Source: Glycine soja (lineage: Eukaryota > Streptophyta > Magnoliopsida > Fabales > Fabaceae). From it: DNA of 64,000 bases. The position numbers and the translations under genes were made by a program. The notes below the pieces were generated by a model. That model did not search any database, was not told the DNA's origin, and saw only the letters and a list, made by a program, of their open reading frames with translations. Shown here piece by piece: positions 34,375 through 44,896 of this stretch (its first letter is position 1; the number at the start of each line of letters is the position of its first letter). The DNA lies in the NCBI RefSeq assembly GCF_004193775.1, contig NC_041007.1:23835696-23899695 (forward strand). The letters are read 5' to 3'.

Positions 34375-35865
34375 AACTCCCCCAAATTTACAGTTTCGCT
34401 TGTCCTCAAGCAAAGAAAGAACAAATCACTTGTCCTCAAGTGACAAGATCACAGTGGTTATTCAAAAACAATGCTTGTTCCAAAGAATTCAATCACATGA
34501 CATGAATGGCAATCAATGCTTCAATCAACAACTTCTCACAAGACATGCAGCTTTTCAAAGATGTGAACATGATTATTAAGGAACACAGCTGAAATAAGCT
34601 AGTAAGAATGATAGATATCAAGGAAGGATCATTAACCAAACCCTCACAATCACTATTTCACTCAAGCACAATTGTTTAGGCTTATTCAACAATCAACAAC
34701 TAACACAAGTATCAATCTTTGCAATTCATCTCATGCCATACAGTCAAGAACACACAAACTGAATCCGAAGGACTTTTCTAGGCTTGTAATGAGGTTGGGC
34801 TGCAAACAATTCATGGTTTTTCTAGGATGCAAAAGCTTAGGTTCTAGGAGAGCATTCATCCTTAGATAAACCTTTTTCTTTTTATTCCAGCTCTATTACT
34901 TTCTTTTCCTCACTTAGCTTTTCTTTTTCTTAATTAGCAGCACACACACTTTTATTTTGTACTTACAGTTTTTTTTTTTACTTGCTGCTTATTAGATGAC
35001 TGTGTGTGTTGCTCTTTTCTTACCATTGCAAGCTTTCACCCCATAATTCCCCCAAATTTGGGCAAATTTGCAGTGAACCAAAATTTCCTTTTATGAATGA
35101 TGCTCTCCTACAACCTAAGACAAGGTAGAAGGAGATAAGCTGTACAGGCTCAAGGTTCAATCAAACAATCATACTTTCAGCTCAAAATGGGTGCAAGGGA
35201 TAAATCAATCATGCACAAGGTAAGCTTTTTAGCTAAGTGGCTATCTTCAATCAAAACATGGCCTTCATCCTCTTCAAACTCATGTGTATTCATTCCATAC
35301 TCAGAGATTTATGTAAAAGCCATTACTTACTGCTAGTCGTTCTCTCACAATTAAAGATCACACTCTCACTGGGTTGCGGCTAATGCATTCCTTCACAATC
35401 AACCTAAAAAACCAACTAACATTTTCAGTCATAATCCTAATTCCATGTTCTTTCTCTTCTAATAACTACATGCTCATTCAAGGAATATGATCTGTGCATT
35501 TCAGTTCACTCACATCATACAATTGATCACTGAATTTCAAAACAAAGCATCAAACCACTGGATAATATCAATGCACTGTTCAATCATGCTTTATACAAGC
35601 TACCAAACAACCAAAAACCATAAACTAAAATTTAAAAATGAACTGAAATTTAAAAGCTAAAACATAAATCTAAATTATAAAATGTACTAAAGACATAATA
35701 ATAATAAACTGTTCAAAATGTAGGGAAATAAAAATCCTGATCCTATCAATAATCTTGTGCATGCTCATTCAGGTCTAGTGCTAGTGCAGATGATGGATCC
35801 TGAGAAAGAGGGAGGTCCGACACTGGTGCAGATGGCTCAGGCTGAGGAGATATAGCTGGATCAGC
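34375..35865 (-). other. Purine tract and 3' noncoding region of element 8
   Basis: The purine tract AAATTTGGGGGAGTT (minus strand, 34375-34389) adjoins the LTR. A second similar tract, CCAAATTTGGGGGAATTAT, lies at 35040-35060. Otherwise AT-rich with chance ORFs only. Confidence 0.6.
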
Positions 35866-37172
35866 CTAAAAAATAAAGGGCTCTGATGTCGTAACATCCT
35901 CCTGAACCTGTACAACAACCGGATCAGACTCTAAAGTGAATGGCTCAGGAGGTGTAGGCTCTACGGCCTCTGGAATGTCCTCCTGCTGATCTTGCTGAGG
36001 CTCCTGGGCTGCGGAGGCCTCACCCCCTCCCAAAGGAGAAGGTTGGACTCCTGGCCAGGCCACCTATTGAATAAATTCTTCAACGCTCATTACCGGCCGC
36101 TGGTGCACCACATTCTACAAGCTCTGCATGATCAAGAGCTGGCCCTGATGCAGGCTCTGCAGCATAGAAAAGAATGGCTCGAAGCTTTGAGAAGAAGGAT
36201 CTGGAAGAATTGGAGTTGCTGGAGCTGGAGGGAGAGGATAGGTAGAAAGAGCTAAGGTAGAGGGAGCTAAAAGAGATGGTGCCTCAGATCCTCTAGCCCT
36301 CGATTTGCGGGTTCCCCGAAAAGTGACCGAAGGGTCATCTAGGTTCCAACAATTCTTTTTAATATAAGCCAAATTAATGGTTGGGCTTAGGGATTCAAAG
36401 GTCAGAGAATCAAATGTCACTCCTTGGGCCTTGCATAAAGCAGTAATAAGGGCTGGAAAACCTAGCCTCGAGGAGTCATGTTGTGCAATGAGAGAAATCT
36501 GACCTGAGATGAGGGATCCTAAGTTCATATTCATTTGCATTACAAGCCCGTAGATTAGATTAACTTAGCCCTATCCAAAGTAATATCTAAAGTATGAGAT
36601 GTCGGGGCTAAGTTAGAAAAAGATAGAACACTCCAAGTTTGGGCCAGAGTAGTAAGATTCTTCCTCAAAATCTTCAAAGGTAGCTTGTCTGCATTCAGCT
36701 TAAATCCCCTCCCAGGGATACATAGACGAGTTGCAAGCTCTTGAGGATCTGGCCTCAACCTGCAGAACCTGGAGTAAGAGGGCAAGCTCTCCCCTTCCTG
36801 GATGACCACTGGTGTCTTCAAAAAGGTGTTGAGGGTGTCATCATCAAATTTAATTAGGTGCCTTCGCACCCTCACCTGCTTTGGTGATTTATCTTCAAGG
36901 TCATAAAGGTTGGCATATAATTCCTTCACTAATGCCACGTTAATGCTCCCTTCAGAGAAGTTAGTGAGCTCCTTATGCCAATTCCTCCTCTCAATTTCTC
37001 TCTTGAATTCATCAAATTCTGTAATGTACAACTTCACATTCCTTTTCGGAAGGATCTTTCGGCCAAGGACATTGTTTGCGTAGTGGTTCCAGGCATCTTG
37101 GGATACAAATCTTGATCTATCATACCTAGCCTGGGACACTAAAGTTGGTGCTTTTCTCTTACGGGAAGCCAT
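35866..37172 (-). pseudogene. Broken 'putative plant transposon protein' ORF of element 8
   Basis: From ATG 37172 (MASRKRKAPTLVSQARYDRS) the frame runs to 36555, shifts near 36550, continues 36540-36115, and resumes after in-frame stops (about 36114 and 36064) to 35866. It aligns along its whole length with the intact ORF at 62325-63575. Shared landmarks are ALVKELYANL, VRRHLIKFDDDTLNTFL, RLCIPGRGF, RKNLTTLAQTWSVLSFSNL, LGFPALITALC and, after the second break, VAWPG. The product resembles the plant retroelement protein family labelled 'putative plant transposon protein'. Its function is unknown. A proline- and glutamate-rich tail is present. Confidence 0.75.
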
Positions 37173-37560
37173 CTACAAAACAAAAGAATCATGAGAGAAG
37201 ATTAGACAAGATTTATTCAAAGTGAAAAACAAAAAATAAAACTAAAATTAAGCTGGGCACTTAGCGCGACGGCTGCGCTTAGCGCGCCTTATGAAATTTT
37301 ACTCATGAGCTAAGCGCGACAGCCACACGCTTAGCGGTTGAACACATAAAGACTTTTTTCTGTAGAATAGGCTTAGTGAGCAGGCTCGCTAAGCCCAATT
37401 CCACAATTTTTAAAGACAGAGAGGGATTAGCACTTAGTGCTGCAAGGTGCGCTTAGCGCGATTACTCTACTGGACAGCACAGGCTTAGCGAGCAGACTCG
37501 CTAAGCCCATTTTCAAGAAATATAAAAATCGAGAGGTAATTGCGCTTAGTGTGGAAGCAT
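37173..37560 (-). repeat. CTTAG-centred inverted repeats upstream of the element 8 ORF
   Basis: Includes a perfect 11-bp stem GGCTTAGCGAG-CAGA-CTCGCTAAGCC (37482-37507), a near-perfect one at 37370-37395, and CTTAGCGCG copies at 37260-37295 and 37450-37460. The same motif family is in the LTR of this element. Confidence 0.8.
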
Positions 37561-38160
37561 TGCCTTCCAAGATTATTTTGATGATGCAAAAGAATCAAGA
37601 GTCAAGCAAGTTCCAAAGAATCAAGAGTCAAGCAAGTTTCAAGAATCAAGATCAAGATTCAAGTAAAGAATCAAGACTCAAGATTCAAGAATCAAGAGAA
37701 GACTCAATCAAGATAAGTATTAAAAGAGTTTTTCAAAATATTGAATAGCACAATTTTTTTCAAAAGAATTTTGCAAAAGAAAATTTTTACCAGAGTTTTA
37801 CTCTCTGGTAATCGATTACCAGTAGCCAACAGTGTTTTCAAACTGATTTACAAAGTTGTAATTGATTACCATAATCATGTAATCGATTACCAATGTTTTA
37901 AAATGTTAGATTTCAAATTTCGAAGAGTCACAACTTGTGATAAAACATTTTCAAATCATTTCAAACTTGTGTAATCTATTACACAATACTTGTAATCAAT
38001 TACCAGTGTTTCTAAACGTTTTGATTTTCAAAGTTAAACATGAAGAGTCACATCTGTTGATGTGTAATCGATTACACTATGATGGTAATCGATTACCAGT
38101 GACTTGTTTTGAAAAATAAATTACCAAAAGTCACAATTCTTAAAGTGACTTGTTTCTGAA
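37561..38160 (+). mobile_element. LTR remnant of element 7
   Basis: Contains TAATCGATTA palindromes at 37806-37821 (flanks TGG/CCA), 38062-38077 (GTG/CAC) and 38083-38098 (TGG/CCA), plus diverged copies between. The true LTR start is missing at the junction with element 8, and the LTR end and primer site are missing at the junction with gag (about 38170). Confidence 0.65.
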
Positions 38161-38180
38161 GCCAAAATAATCTTAAAGCC

Positions 38181-39051
38181 AAAAACATTATTACTTTTGC
38201 CCTAGGAATAGATGAATATTTTAGAGTGTCAAATTGTTCAAATGCAAAGGAGATGTGGGATACTCTCCAACTTACACATGAAGGCACCACTTATGTGAAA
38301 AGATCTAGAGTCAATACCCTTACACATGAATATGAATTATTTAGGATGAACACTAATGAGAACATCCAAAGCATGCAGAAAAGATTCACACACATAGTCA
38401 ATCACCTTGCTTCCTTAGGAAAAACCTTTCCTAATGTTTTGAGATGCTTAAGTAGGGAATGGCAGCCCAAGGTAATTGCCATTTCTGAAAGTAAAGATCT
38501 TTCTTCTATGTCTCTTGCCACTCTTTTTTTGCAAATTGCAGGAACATGAAATGGAACTTCAACGTCTCAACCAAAATGAAGAGACCGACAAAAGGAAAAG
38601 AAGCATAGCACTTAAAGCCTCCTCCTCAATGCAAGAAGAAGAAGAAGAAGAAGAAGAAGAAGAAGAAGAAGAAGAAGAAGAAGAAGAAGAAGAAGAAGAA
38701 GAAGAATCTGATGATGAAGAGGACTTCTCACTCTTTGTGAAGAAGTTTCATAAATTCATCAAAAATAGAAGAATGGAGAGACGCCATAACTTCGACAATG
38801 GGAAGAGATCTCAAGAAGGTTCCCCAACACTTAAATGCTATAAGTGTAATCAACCCGGTCACATAAAGGCACACTGCCCCACAAATGAATCATGGCTAGA
38901 AAAGAATGAGAAAAAATTCCATGAAGAAAGAAGATCCAAGAAGGCGTATATTGCTTGGGATAACAATGACTCATCCGATGCTTCGGAGAAGGAAATCAAC
39001 TTTCTATCCAAGGACTATGAAAGCGATGAGAACATCTCTCAAGAAGTTTAA
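38181..39051 (+). pseudogene. gag of element 7, 5'-truncated and frameshifted
   Basis: Begins mid-protein with IDEYFRVSNCSNAKEMWDTL, the copia gag (UBN2-type) domain. The frame shifts in a T-run near 38525, and the remainder continues to 39051 with HEMELQRLNQNEE, a long glutamate run encoded by (GAA)n, a CCHC zinc knuckle CYKCNQPGHIKAHC that would bind element RNA, and an acidic tail. The start codon and first part are deleted. Confidence 0.8.
38633..38706 (+). repeat. (GAA)n microsatellite inside gag
   Basis: About 24 GAA triplets, encoding a polyglutamate stretch in the gag frame. It follows slippage-prone sequence and is probably expanded. Confidence 0.95.
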
Positions 39052-39519
39052 GCAAAAAGCAAAAGTCTGACTTCCGTCTTTAAAGATCTAGGCACTTAAA
39101 TCATGAAAAAGGTAACATCAAAACCATTCTCTTTTAAATTAAGTTGGTTGAAACTTTCCATTCAATTAACTTGTTTATATGATGACTAAATTTTTTTTAT
39201 TTGTTTGTCTTGGTAGATTGCTATTGTGAATTTGTGCTTAAATGTTTGATTGAGTTAATTTTCTTTCTCAAAGCATGAAGTTTTTTTAATGTTTGATAAT
39301 GCCTGTGTTCTATATCCTTCAATCCTTGTTTGATTCTTGTTTGATATATTTGAATCTACATGATTAATTGATTTTTTTAATGATTATGTTTGAAATGATT
39401 ATGCATAGTTTGACATGATTGAATTTTTGTTAAAATTATATTGATATGCAAAATAGTTGAATTAAGCAAAGAATTACCATGATATGTGTTGATAAGTTTT
39501 ACTTAGATTTTTTAGGGGT
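39052..39519 (+). other. AT-rich spacer in element 7
   Basis: Noncoding AT-rich DNA where the pol region would be expected; no RT or integrase motif on either strand. Confidence 0.6.
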
Positions 39520-39527
39520 TAGTTCTC

Positions 39528-39690
39528 TGGTAATCGATTACCACTATGTGTAATCGATTACAGTAGAACAAACTTCTTGTAATCGATTACAGTCTACATG
39601 TAATCGATTACATGAAAAGTTTTAGTTCTGGTAATCGACTACAAGATCTATGTAATCAATTACAGCGCATCTCCCTCTATAAATTCAAAA
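39528..39690 (+). promoter_or_regulatory. Palindrome cluster and TATA box upstream of the element 7 downstream ORF
   Basis: Perfect palindromes around TAATCGATTA with different matched flanks: TGG/CCA (39528-39543), TG/CA (39549-39562 and 39578-39591) and CATG/CATG (39597-39614), plus two degenerate copies to 39665. CTATAAA follows at 39677-39683, about 190 bp before the ORF ATG. The arrangement mimics the LTR promoter of this family (18112-18363, reversed). An internal promoter is inferred. Confidence 0.6.
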
Positions 39691-39865
39691 CGTCAAAAAC
39701 ACAGCCATTCACGATTTCTTCTCCGCGACGAACCCTTTTCTTCCAAATTTCAAAATCACATAACTTCCTCAATTCTCAACCAAATCACGTCCCACAAAGC
39801 CCAAAATTCATCATTTTTCATTCTCTTTCATCTCCACCGATCAAAACTTCCAAAAAATCCTTCAA

Positions 39866-40984
39866 ATGGCAGAACCATCAAAGAAGAAAAATGGCGTTTC
39901 GACTTCATCCGCAGTCATCGGAACTCAAAGTCACGGATCATCCAAGGCGCAGATAACCCAAATTCCTCCCTCCATATCATCTCCTATGTTGTTTTCCTCA
40001 GAAGAACAACGTATCCTGTACAATTCCCTTTTCTCTTCTCGTTCCATTATCAACCCTAAGTTTGTAGACTTATCTTTCTTTGATGATGAAGTGTTTGATT
40101 GTTTTCAAGCATTTCAAAATTCTGGTTTAATTCAATTTATCTCCATGAAACTTCCTTTTTATCCTGAATTAGTTAGAGCTTTTTATTCTAACTAGGAAAT
40201 TCAAGAAGATTCCTTGATTTCCGAAGTATATGGGATTAAGATGGTCATAGACCAATCCCTTCTCTTTGAACTTACTCAATTATCCAATGACGGTGTACCG
40301 TTTGAGGGTACACTTGATGATGAGTGGAAGTTCAATTTTTCTATTTTTGATGCTCGCCGGATGGTTTGCACCAACCAAGTGGATATGACCGGAAGGCTTC
40401 TTGCCGGTTCATTGGCATTCGAATGCCGCATCATGCACTACTTGATTGTGCGCATCCTACTCCCTAGATCATCCAACCTTGCACAAGTTTCTGAGGAAGA
40501 TTTGATAATTATGTGGGTTTTCTTAACCGGTCGTTAAATCGAATGGGCCAATCCTGTGAGATATTGTATGCATAAGGCATTGTGATCAAATGCTCCACTT
40601 CCATATCCTCATTTGATCACCTTGTTCTTACAACATTTTAATGTCCCTCTTGACTTTGAACCTTTTGTTAAAGTCAAGAGATCTTTCTCTATCTGTGCAA
40701 ATGTGGTCTCCTCTTTTGGATACCGCAAAGAGAGAGATGGTTCTTGGGTGAAGAAAGATGCTCTAGTACAGGCCGCTGAAGACCGTTCTCCATCACCACC
40801 TCCTCAGAGAGATGATTCTTCATCTCTTATGCACAACATTCTTGACAGGTTGGATGGACTCCACACCTTCATCGGTGAATGCTTTGACTCATTGGACAGC
40901 CGTATTGATGCCATGGATGCACAGTTTGCAGGAATGGATACACGCATCACTAGGCTTGAGGAGGATGTGAGTTATGTTCGTTAG
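39866..40984 (+). pseudogene. Envelope-like / plant-transposon-protein ORF of element 7, with stops
   Basis: One frame from ATG 39866 (MAEPSKKKNGVSTSSAVIG) to 40984, interrupted by stops at 40193, 40535 and about 40585. It includes PELVRAFYSN, VYGIKMVIDQSLLFELT, AFECRIMHYLIVRILLPRSS and PHLITLFLQHFNVPL, and ends in a short coiled-coil-like stretch (MDAQFAGMDTRITRLEEDV). Motif order resembles the SIRE1 envelope-like ORF and the ORFs of elements 6 and 8. The third stop (TGA after KAL) could be a Trp codon changed by one transition. Function unknown. Confidence 0.7.
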
Positions 40985-41321
40985 TGCTTTGACCTTCCAC
41001 CTCCATCCTCATAGATTTAGTTTATTATTATATTTTAATCTTAAGCCTTGTATTTGGCTATGTTTTTATGACATTATTCTCTGAACATTTGGGATTGTTT
41101 TTAGTATTTGCTACTTAGTTAATTATGACTGAACATGGTGATTATATTTATTTGCTCGTAGATGTTTATGATTATGTGTTAGTTATTTTGATGATATATG
41201 TCTAGTTGTATGTACCTACATTTGGTATTATGCTTTGTGTATGTTTTAAAATTATTTATGTATGATTTTATTTTATGCACTTTGGATTTTTTTATGTTGC
41301 CAAAGGGGGAGAGAAAATGGG
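40985..41321 (+). other. 3' noncoding region and purine tract of element 7
   Basis: AT-rich; ends TTGCCAAAGGGGGAGAG (41297-41313), matching the SIRE1 tract TTTGCCAAAGGGGGAGA. Element 5 inserted just beyond; ATGGG (41317-41321) is its presumed target duplication. Confidence 0.7.
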
Positions 41322-43114
41322 TGTCGCAACCTACCCTTCGGCGGGAGGGCGACGCGTGACTCGCGGGTGCGTGCTCCAAGAAAGGAATACGCGCGGAATC
41401 GCCACCAACGTTTATTTGAGGAAAACGTCGGAAAAACTAGAAAAGACGTGATCTATGAATTCTAAGTGAAAGGTTCGGGAGTTGTATTTACGCACGGGGA
41501 AAGTATTAGCACCCCACGCGTCCGTCACAAGAGACGGCAGCCTTTAATCAAATGTGCAAATATGACTTCAATTTATTTTCCCTTTTTACGTTATTATGTC
41601 TTTTTTTATGCCTTTTTATGTTTTTATCTTTTTGTGGTCGACAAGGGGTGTTTCCCTTTGCTCCTACGTATTCCTCAATTGTGATGAGAAAATCAGACCT
41701 ACGTAGTTCTTTTGTGAACAAAGCATTTTGGTTAAGTTATTTTTTTTTATCCTTTTTTGCAAGATATGTATTTTATTGAATGAAAGGTCATTTAAGGCGT
41801 TGGACCATTAGACAATCTTTCGATTCTTTTGAAAAGTGAGAAAACATTAAGGCATTGGACCATTAATGATTTCTTTATTTTTGAAAGAGGTAACAAAGTT
41901 ACATATTAATTTTAGGCCTTTTAGAAATCTACCCTTATCCAATAAAAGCGGAAAAGACCATTTAAAGGCGTTGGACCATTGAAAATGGCTTTTTTGGGCG
42001 ATGACAAAAAGTTTGGTTTATGAATTGATTTTAGCCTTAGTTTCGCTTTGGTTATTAGTCGATTCGATTAAGAAAGAGAAATCCCAAATAAAAACGTCCG
42101 ATTGATTTTTTTTGATTTATTTTACTAAAAAGTATTTTTGATTATTATATTATTATTTTACCTTTTTTTGGTTTCCAACGTGGTTACGGCATGACCGAAT
42201 GGTCAAATTTCATTTTGACAGAAATTAACGAATGTTACAATTTAAATGATCGGTGGAAATTTATTTTATTTTTGATTAGGGAAAAAAATGACTTAAGTAA
42301 ATGACGAAAGCATGTCAAAAGGGGATACAGAAAGTAAATGAAATGAAAATAAAAGCACGTAAAACAAATGAGGACCACTAAGGGTACATAGAATGAATTG
42401 AAAAGTTCGATTTCGGGAACTTACCGGTTGAAGGCCGAAGAACAAACGAAGAACGTCGAAGAACGGTTGAAAATCTTCGTGAAATAACCCATGAAAATGT
42501 TACGGAAGCGCCTCGGCTTGGATTTTCTTCACGGAAACAATTTTTTTCACTAATTTCATGTGATCTTGAAATACCAGGAGGGCTGAACATTTTTCTCCTT
42601 CACTCTTTCCCCTATTTATAGGAAAATAGGGGAGGAGCTTGCCACCCAGCTCGCCCAGGCGAGCTAGGTTGCTTCCTCCAGAAGCAACCGCCTTCTGGAG
42701 GAACATCCTGGAAGGCCCAAGTGGGTCTGGTTGCTATTTGAACCCCCATTTTTACTAAATACACCCCTTCCTTTTTTTGGTGATTCTTTTTCCGTAAAGT
42801 TACGGAAATTTACGAATTTCGTAACGATACTTGTTTTCTTTCCGTAATGTTGCGGAACCTTACGGATTACGTAATCATCCCTTTTTGCCTTCTGGAACGT
42901 TACAGAAATTTACGGATTGCGCACTAACACTCCCTTTTAATTTTCGGCATGTCACGGAACTTCACGGATTGTGCTACAACGCTTTTCTTTTGGCTTCCGG
43001 CATGTCTCGGAACTTCACAAATTGCCTAACGATGGGTGCCAAATACCTCGAAGTGGTCAAACGAGGGTCGCATCCCAACAATGGTTGGTCCCCGGACGAA
43101 ATTAGGGTATGACA
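41322..43114 (-). mobile_element. 3' LTR of element 5 (1793 bp)
   Basis: In plus orientation TGTCGCAACC...GGGTATGACA. TACGTA module (41635-41715), hairpins CATTAA-GGCATTGGACCA-TTAATG (41845-41868) and CCATTT...AAATGG (41958-41988), TATA (42612-42621), palindrome AGCTCGCC-CA-GGCGAGCT (42648-42665). Confidence 0.9.
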
Positions 43115-43478
43115 GTTGCCCCTCTTTACTTTTATTGGAGATAAAAGGGAAGTAAAGATAAGACACTAATTTCATTCGAGCGAAACACCATTCAACCAGT
43201 GAACCTCCCTGCCAGCGGAACCTGCAAAAATTTGAAAATGATCAGTACCGACACATCATCCTGATACTGTCGAATTTGTTCCTCTTGGTTGATACAAGAC
43301 GCAGAATGACCATAATTTGTCTCTGCATTTTGTTGGACAAGATCGAGCCTGGGCGGCAAGACATAAAATGACCATAATTTGTCTCTGCGTGCCACCGGAC
43401 ATGATCGCCTCTGGATGGCGAAAAGGTGCGCGGAATGTCCATAATTTGTCTCCGCCCACCTCTCGACTTACTGTCCTC
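43115..43478 (-). promoter_or_regulatory. Polypurine tract region and 3' untranslated end of element 5
   Basis: 43115-43160 holds the conserved inverted repeat containing the minus-strand polypurine tract (AGTAAAGAGGGGCAAC). The rest has diverged hairpin repeats with GACCATAATTTGTC (43310-43450). Confidence 0.65.
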
Positions 43479-43637
43479 GAATGACAAAGGGCGCAAAATC
43501 TGTCTCTGCGCGTTTATCACTCGACTTGCGAAATCTGAATGACAAAGGGCGCACAATCTGGCTCTGCACGTTTATCACTCAACTTGTTGTTCCTGAATGA
43601 TAAAGGGCACAAAATTCATCTTTGCGCGTTTATCACC
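43479..43637 (-). repeat. 58-bp hairpin array, left part
   Basis: Units begin GAATGA at 43479, 43537 and 43595. Each has nested inverted repeats: outer TGAYAAA/TTTATCA and inner GCRCAnA/TnTGCGC. SIRE1 is inserted here; the array resumes at 53478. Confidence 0.85.
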
Positions 43638-44838
43638 TGTTAGTGCTTAGCTCTACGGAGTTTTAAAAGATTGGCTAAGATTTTGTTAAAACATAAGCAC
43701 TTAGACAATGAAGGAAAGCTGGAGTTGCTGCACATGATGTCCAACGTTATGTCAAGGAATAAGATCGGGCTGCACAATGCACAAGGCAAGATGAAATGTC
43801 AAATGAAGAATTGAAGCTGCAGGATTCACGATGTCGGATACAATGTCCAGGACATCCTGCTCGAAAATACTGGAATTGCTAAAAGTCAAGTAGTGAAGCT
43901 GCAGGATCCACGATGTCGGATACGATGTCCTGACATCCGGCCCGATAATACTGGACATATAATTCTGTTATATCTTTAACAGATTATTGTGCAGTTAGCA
44001 AGAGATAAGAAGATCTATCTTTAGGAACGAATTAAAAGATAATTAAAGTTCGAATTTCAAAGTAGAAGAGTTCGTTCAGGGATTAAAGATTAAAGATAAA
44101 AACTAAAAGATCAAACTGCATCTTTTAGATCTTTAAGTGCAGATTTTCAGGAAGAATGATAGATCTCCTCCAGCACAAGATGTTGCAGCCCAGAAACGCA
44201 CATTGCTATATAAACACGAAGGCTGCACGAGTTCTGCACCAAGTCCGAGATTGAAGAGTTATTTTGTGAGTTTTGGGACTTGAGTCTTTTGTGAGCCACC
44301 TTGATGTTACTTTAACATCAAGTGTTGGACCTGAGTGTGTAGAGTTGATCTCTAGTGTGTAGAGTTGATCTCTAGTGTGTAGAGTTGATCTCTTTTGTGT
44401 AGAGTTGATCTCTTGTGTGTAGAGTTGATCTCTAGTGTGTAGAGTTGATCTCTTGTGTGTAGAGTTGATCTCTATTGTTCAGAGAGCAATCTCTGGTGTG
44501 TCTTTGAATTGATTGTAAACACGGGAGTGTGAGTGAGAGGGAGTGAGCGGGGTTTCTCATATCTAAGAGTGGCTCTTAGGTAGAGGTCGCACGGGTAGTG
44601 GTTAGGTGAGAAGGTTGTAAACAGTGGCTGTTAGACCTTGAACTAACACTATTTTAGTGGATTTCCTCCCTGGCTTGGTAGCCCCCAGATGTAGGTGAGG
44701 TTGCACCGAACTGGGTTAACAATTCTCTTGTGTTATTTACTTGTCTAATCTGTTTATACAGTCAAACACAATCTGCATGTTCTGAAGCGTGATGTCGTGA
44801 CATCCGGTACGACATCTGTCCCCAGTATCAGAATTTCA
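43638..44838 (+). mobile_element. SIRE1 5' LTR
   Basis: TGTTAGTGCTT...GAATTTCA. Contains GATGTC-N2-GACATC palindromes (43924-43937, 44791-44804), ATGTCC-A-GGACAT (43843-43855), TATA box CTATATAAAC (about 44206-44215), a perfect 10-bp hairpin CTTGATGTTA-CTT-TAACATCAAG in the presumed leader (44300-44322), and seven 20-bp tandem repeats (44336-44475). Confidence 0.95.
44336..44475 (+). repeat. 20-bp tandem repeats in SIRE1 5' LTR
   Basis: Seven copies of GTGTGTAGAGTTGATCTCTA-like units; each contains TAGAG-TTGAT-CTCTA, a small inverted repeat. Repeated identically in the 3' LTR at 52975-53114. Confidence 0.95.
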
Positions 44839-44840
44839 AT

Positions 44841-44852
44841 TGGTATCAGAGC
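44841..44852 (+). promoter_or_regulatory. SIRE1 primer-binding site
   Basis: TGGTATCAGAGC, complementary to the 3' end of initiator-Met tRNA, two bases after the LTR. This is the usual copia primer site. Confidence 0.95.
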
Positions 44853-44896
44853 AGGCACTCGAAATCACTGAGTGAGATCTAGGGAGATAAATTCTG

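Larger units (their letters stand above)
32990..37560 (-). mobile_element. Element 8: LTR element with a plant-transposon-protein ORF, pol absent
   Basis: Minus strand: an ORF remnant (37172-35866), a 3' noncoding region, a purine tract and an LTR (about 32990-34374). Upstream of the ORF (37240-37560) is a cluster of CTTAG-centred inverted repeats like those in the LTR. It is cut on the right by element 7. Lineage is uncertain; no RT or integrase is present in the window. Confidence 0.6.
37561..41321 (+). mobile_element. Element 7: decayed Sirevirus-like copia element, pol deleted
   Basis: Plus strand: LTR remnant (37561-38160), gag remnant (38181-39051), a spacer with TAATCGATTA palindromes and a TATA box, an envelope-like or plant-transposon-protein ORF remnant (39866-40984), and the Sirevirus-type purine tract AGGGGGAG (41304-41311). 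PR, INT, RT and RH are missing. Its right end is replaced by the LTR of element 5 (41322). Sirevirus membership is inferred from the gag, the downstream ORF and the purine tract shared with SIRE1. Confidence 0.7.

Noticed and set aside
34672..34869. 65-codon plus-strand frame in element 8
   Set aside because: No domain, wrong strand for the element, and within the 3' noncoding region.
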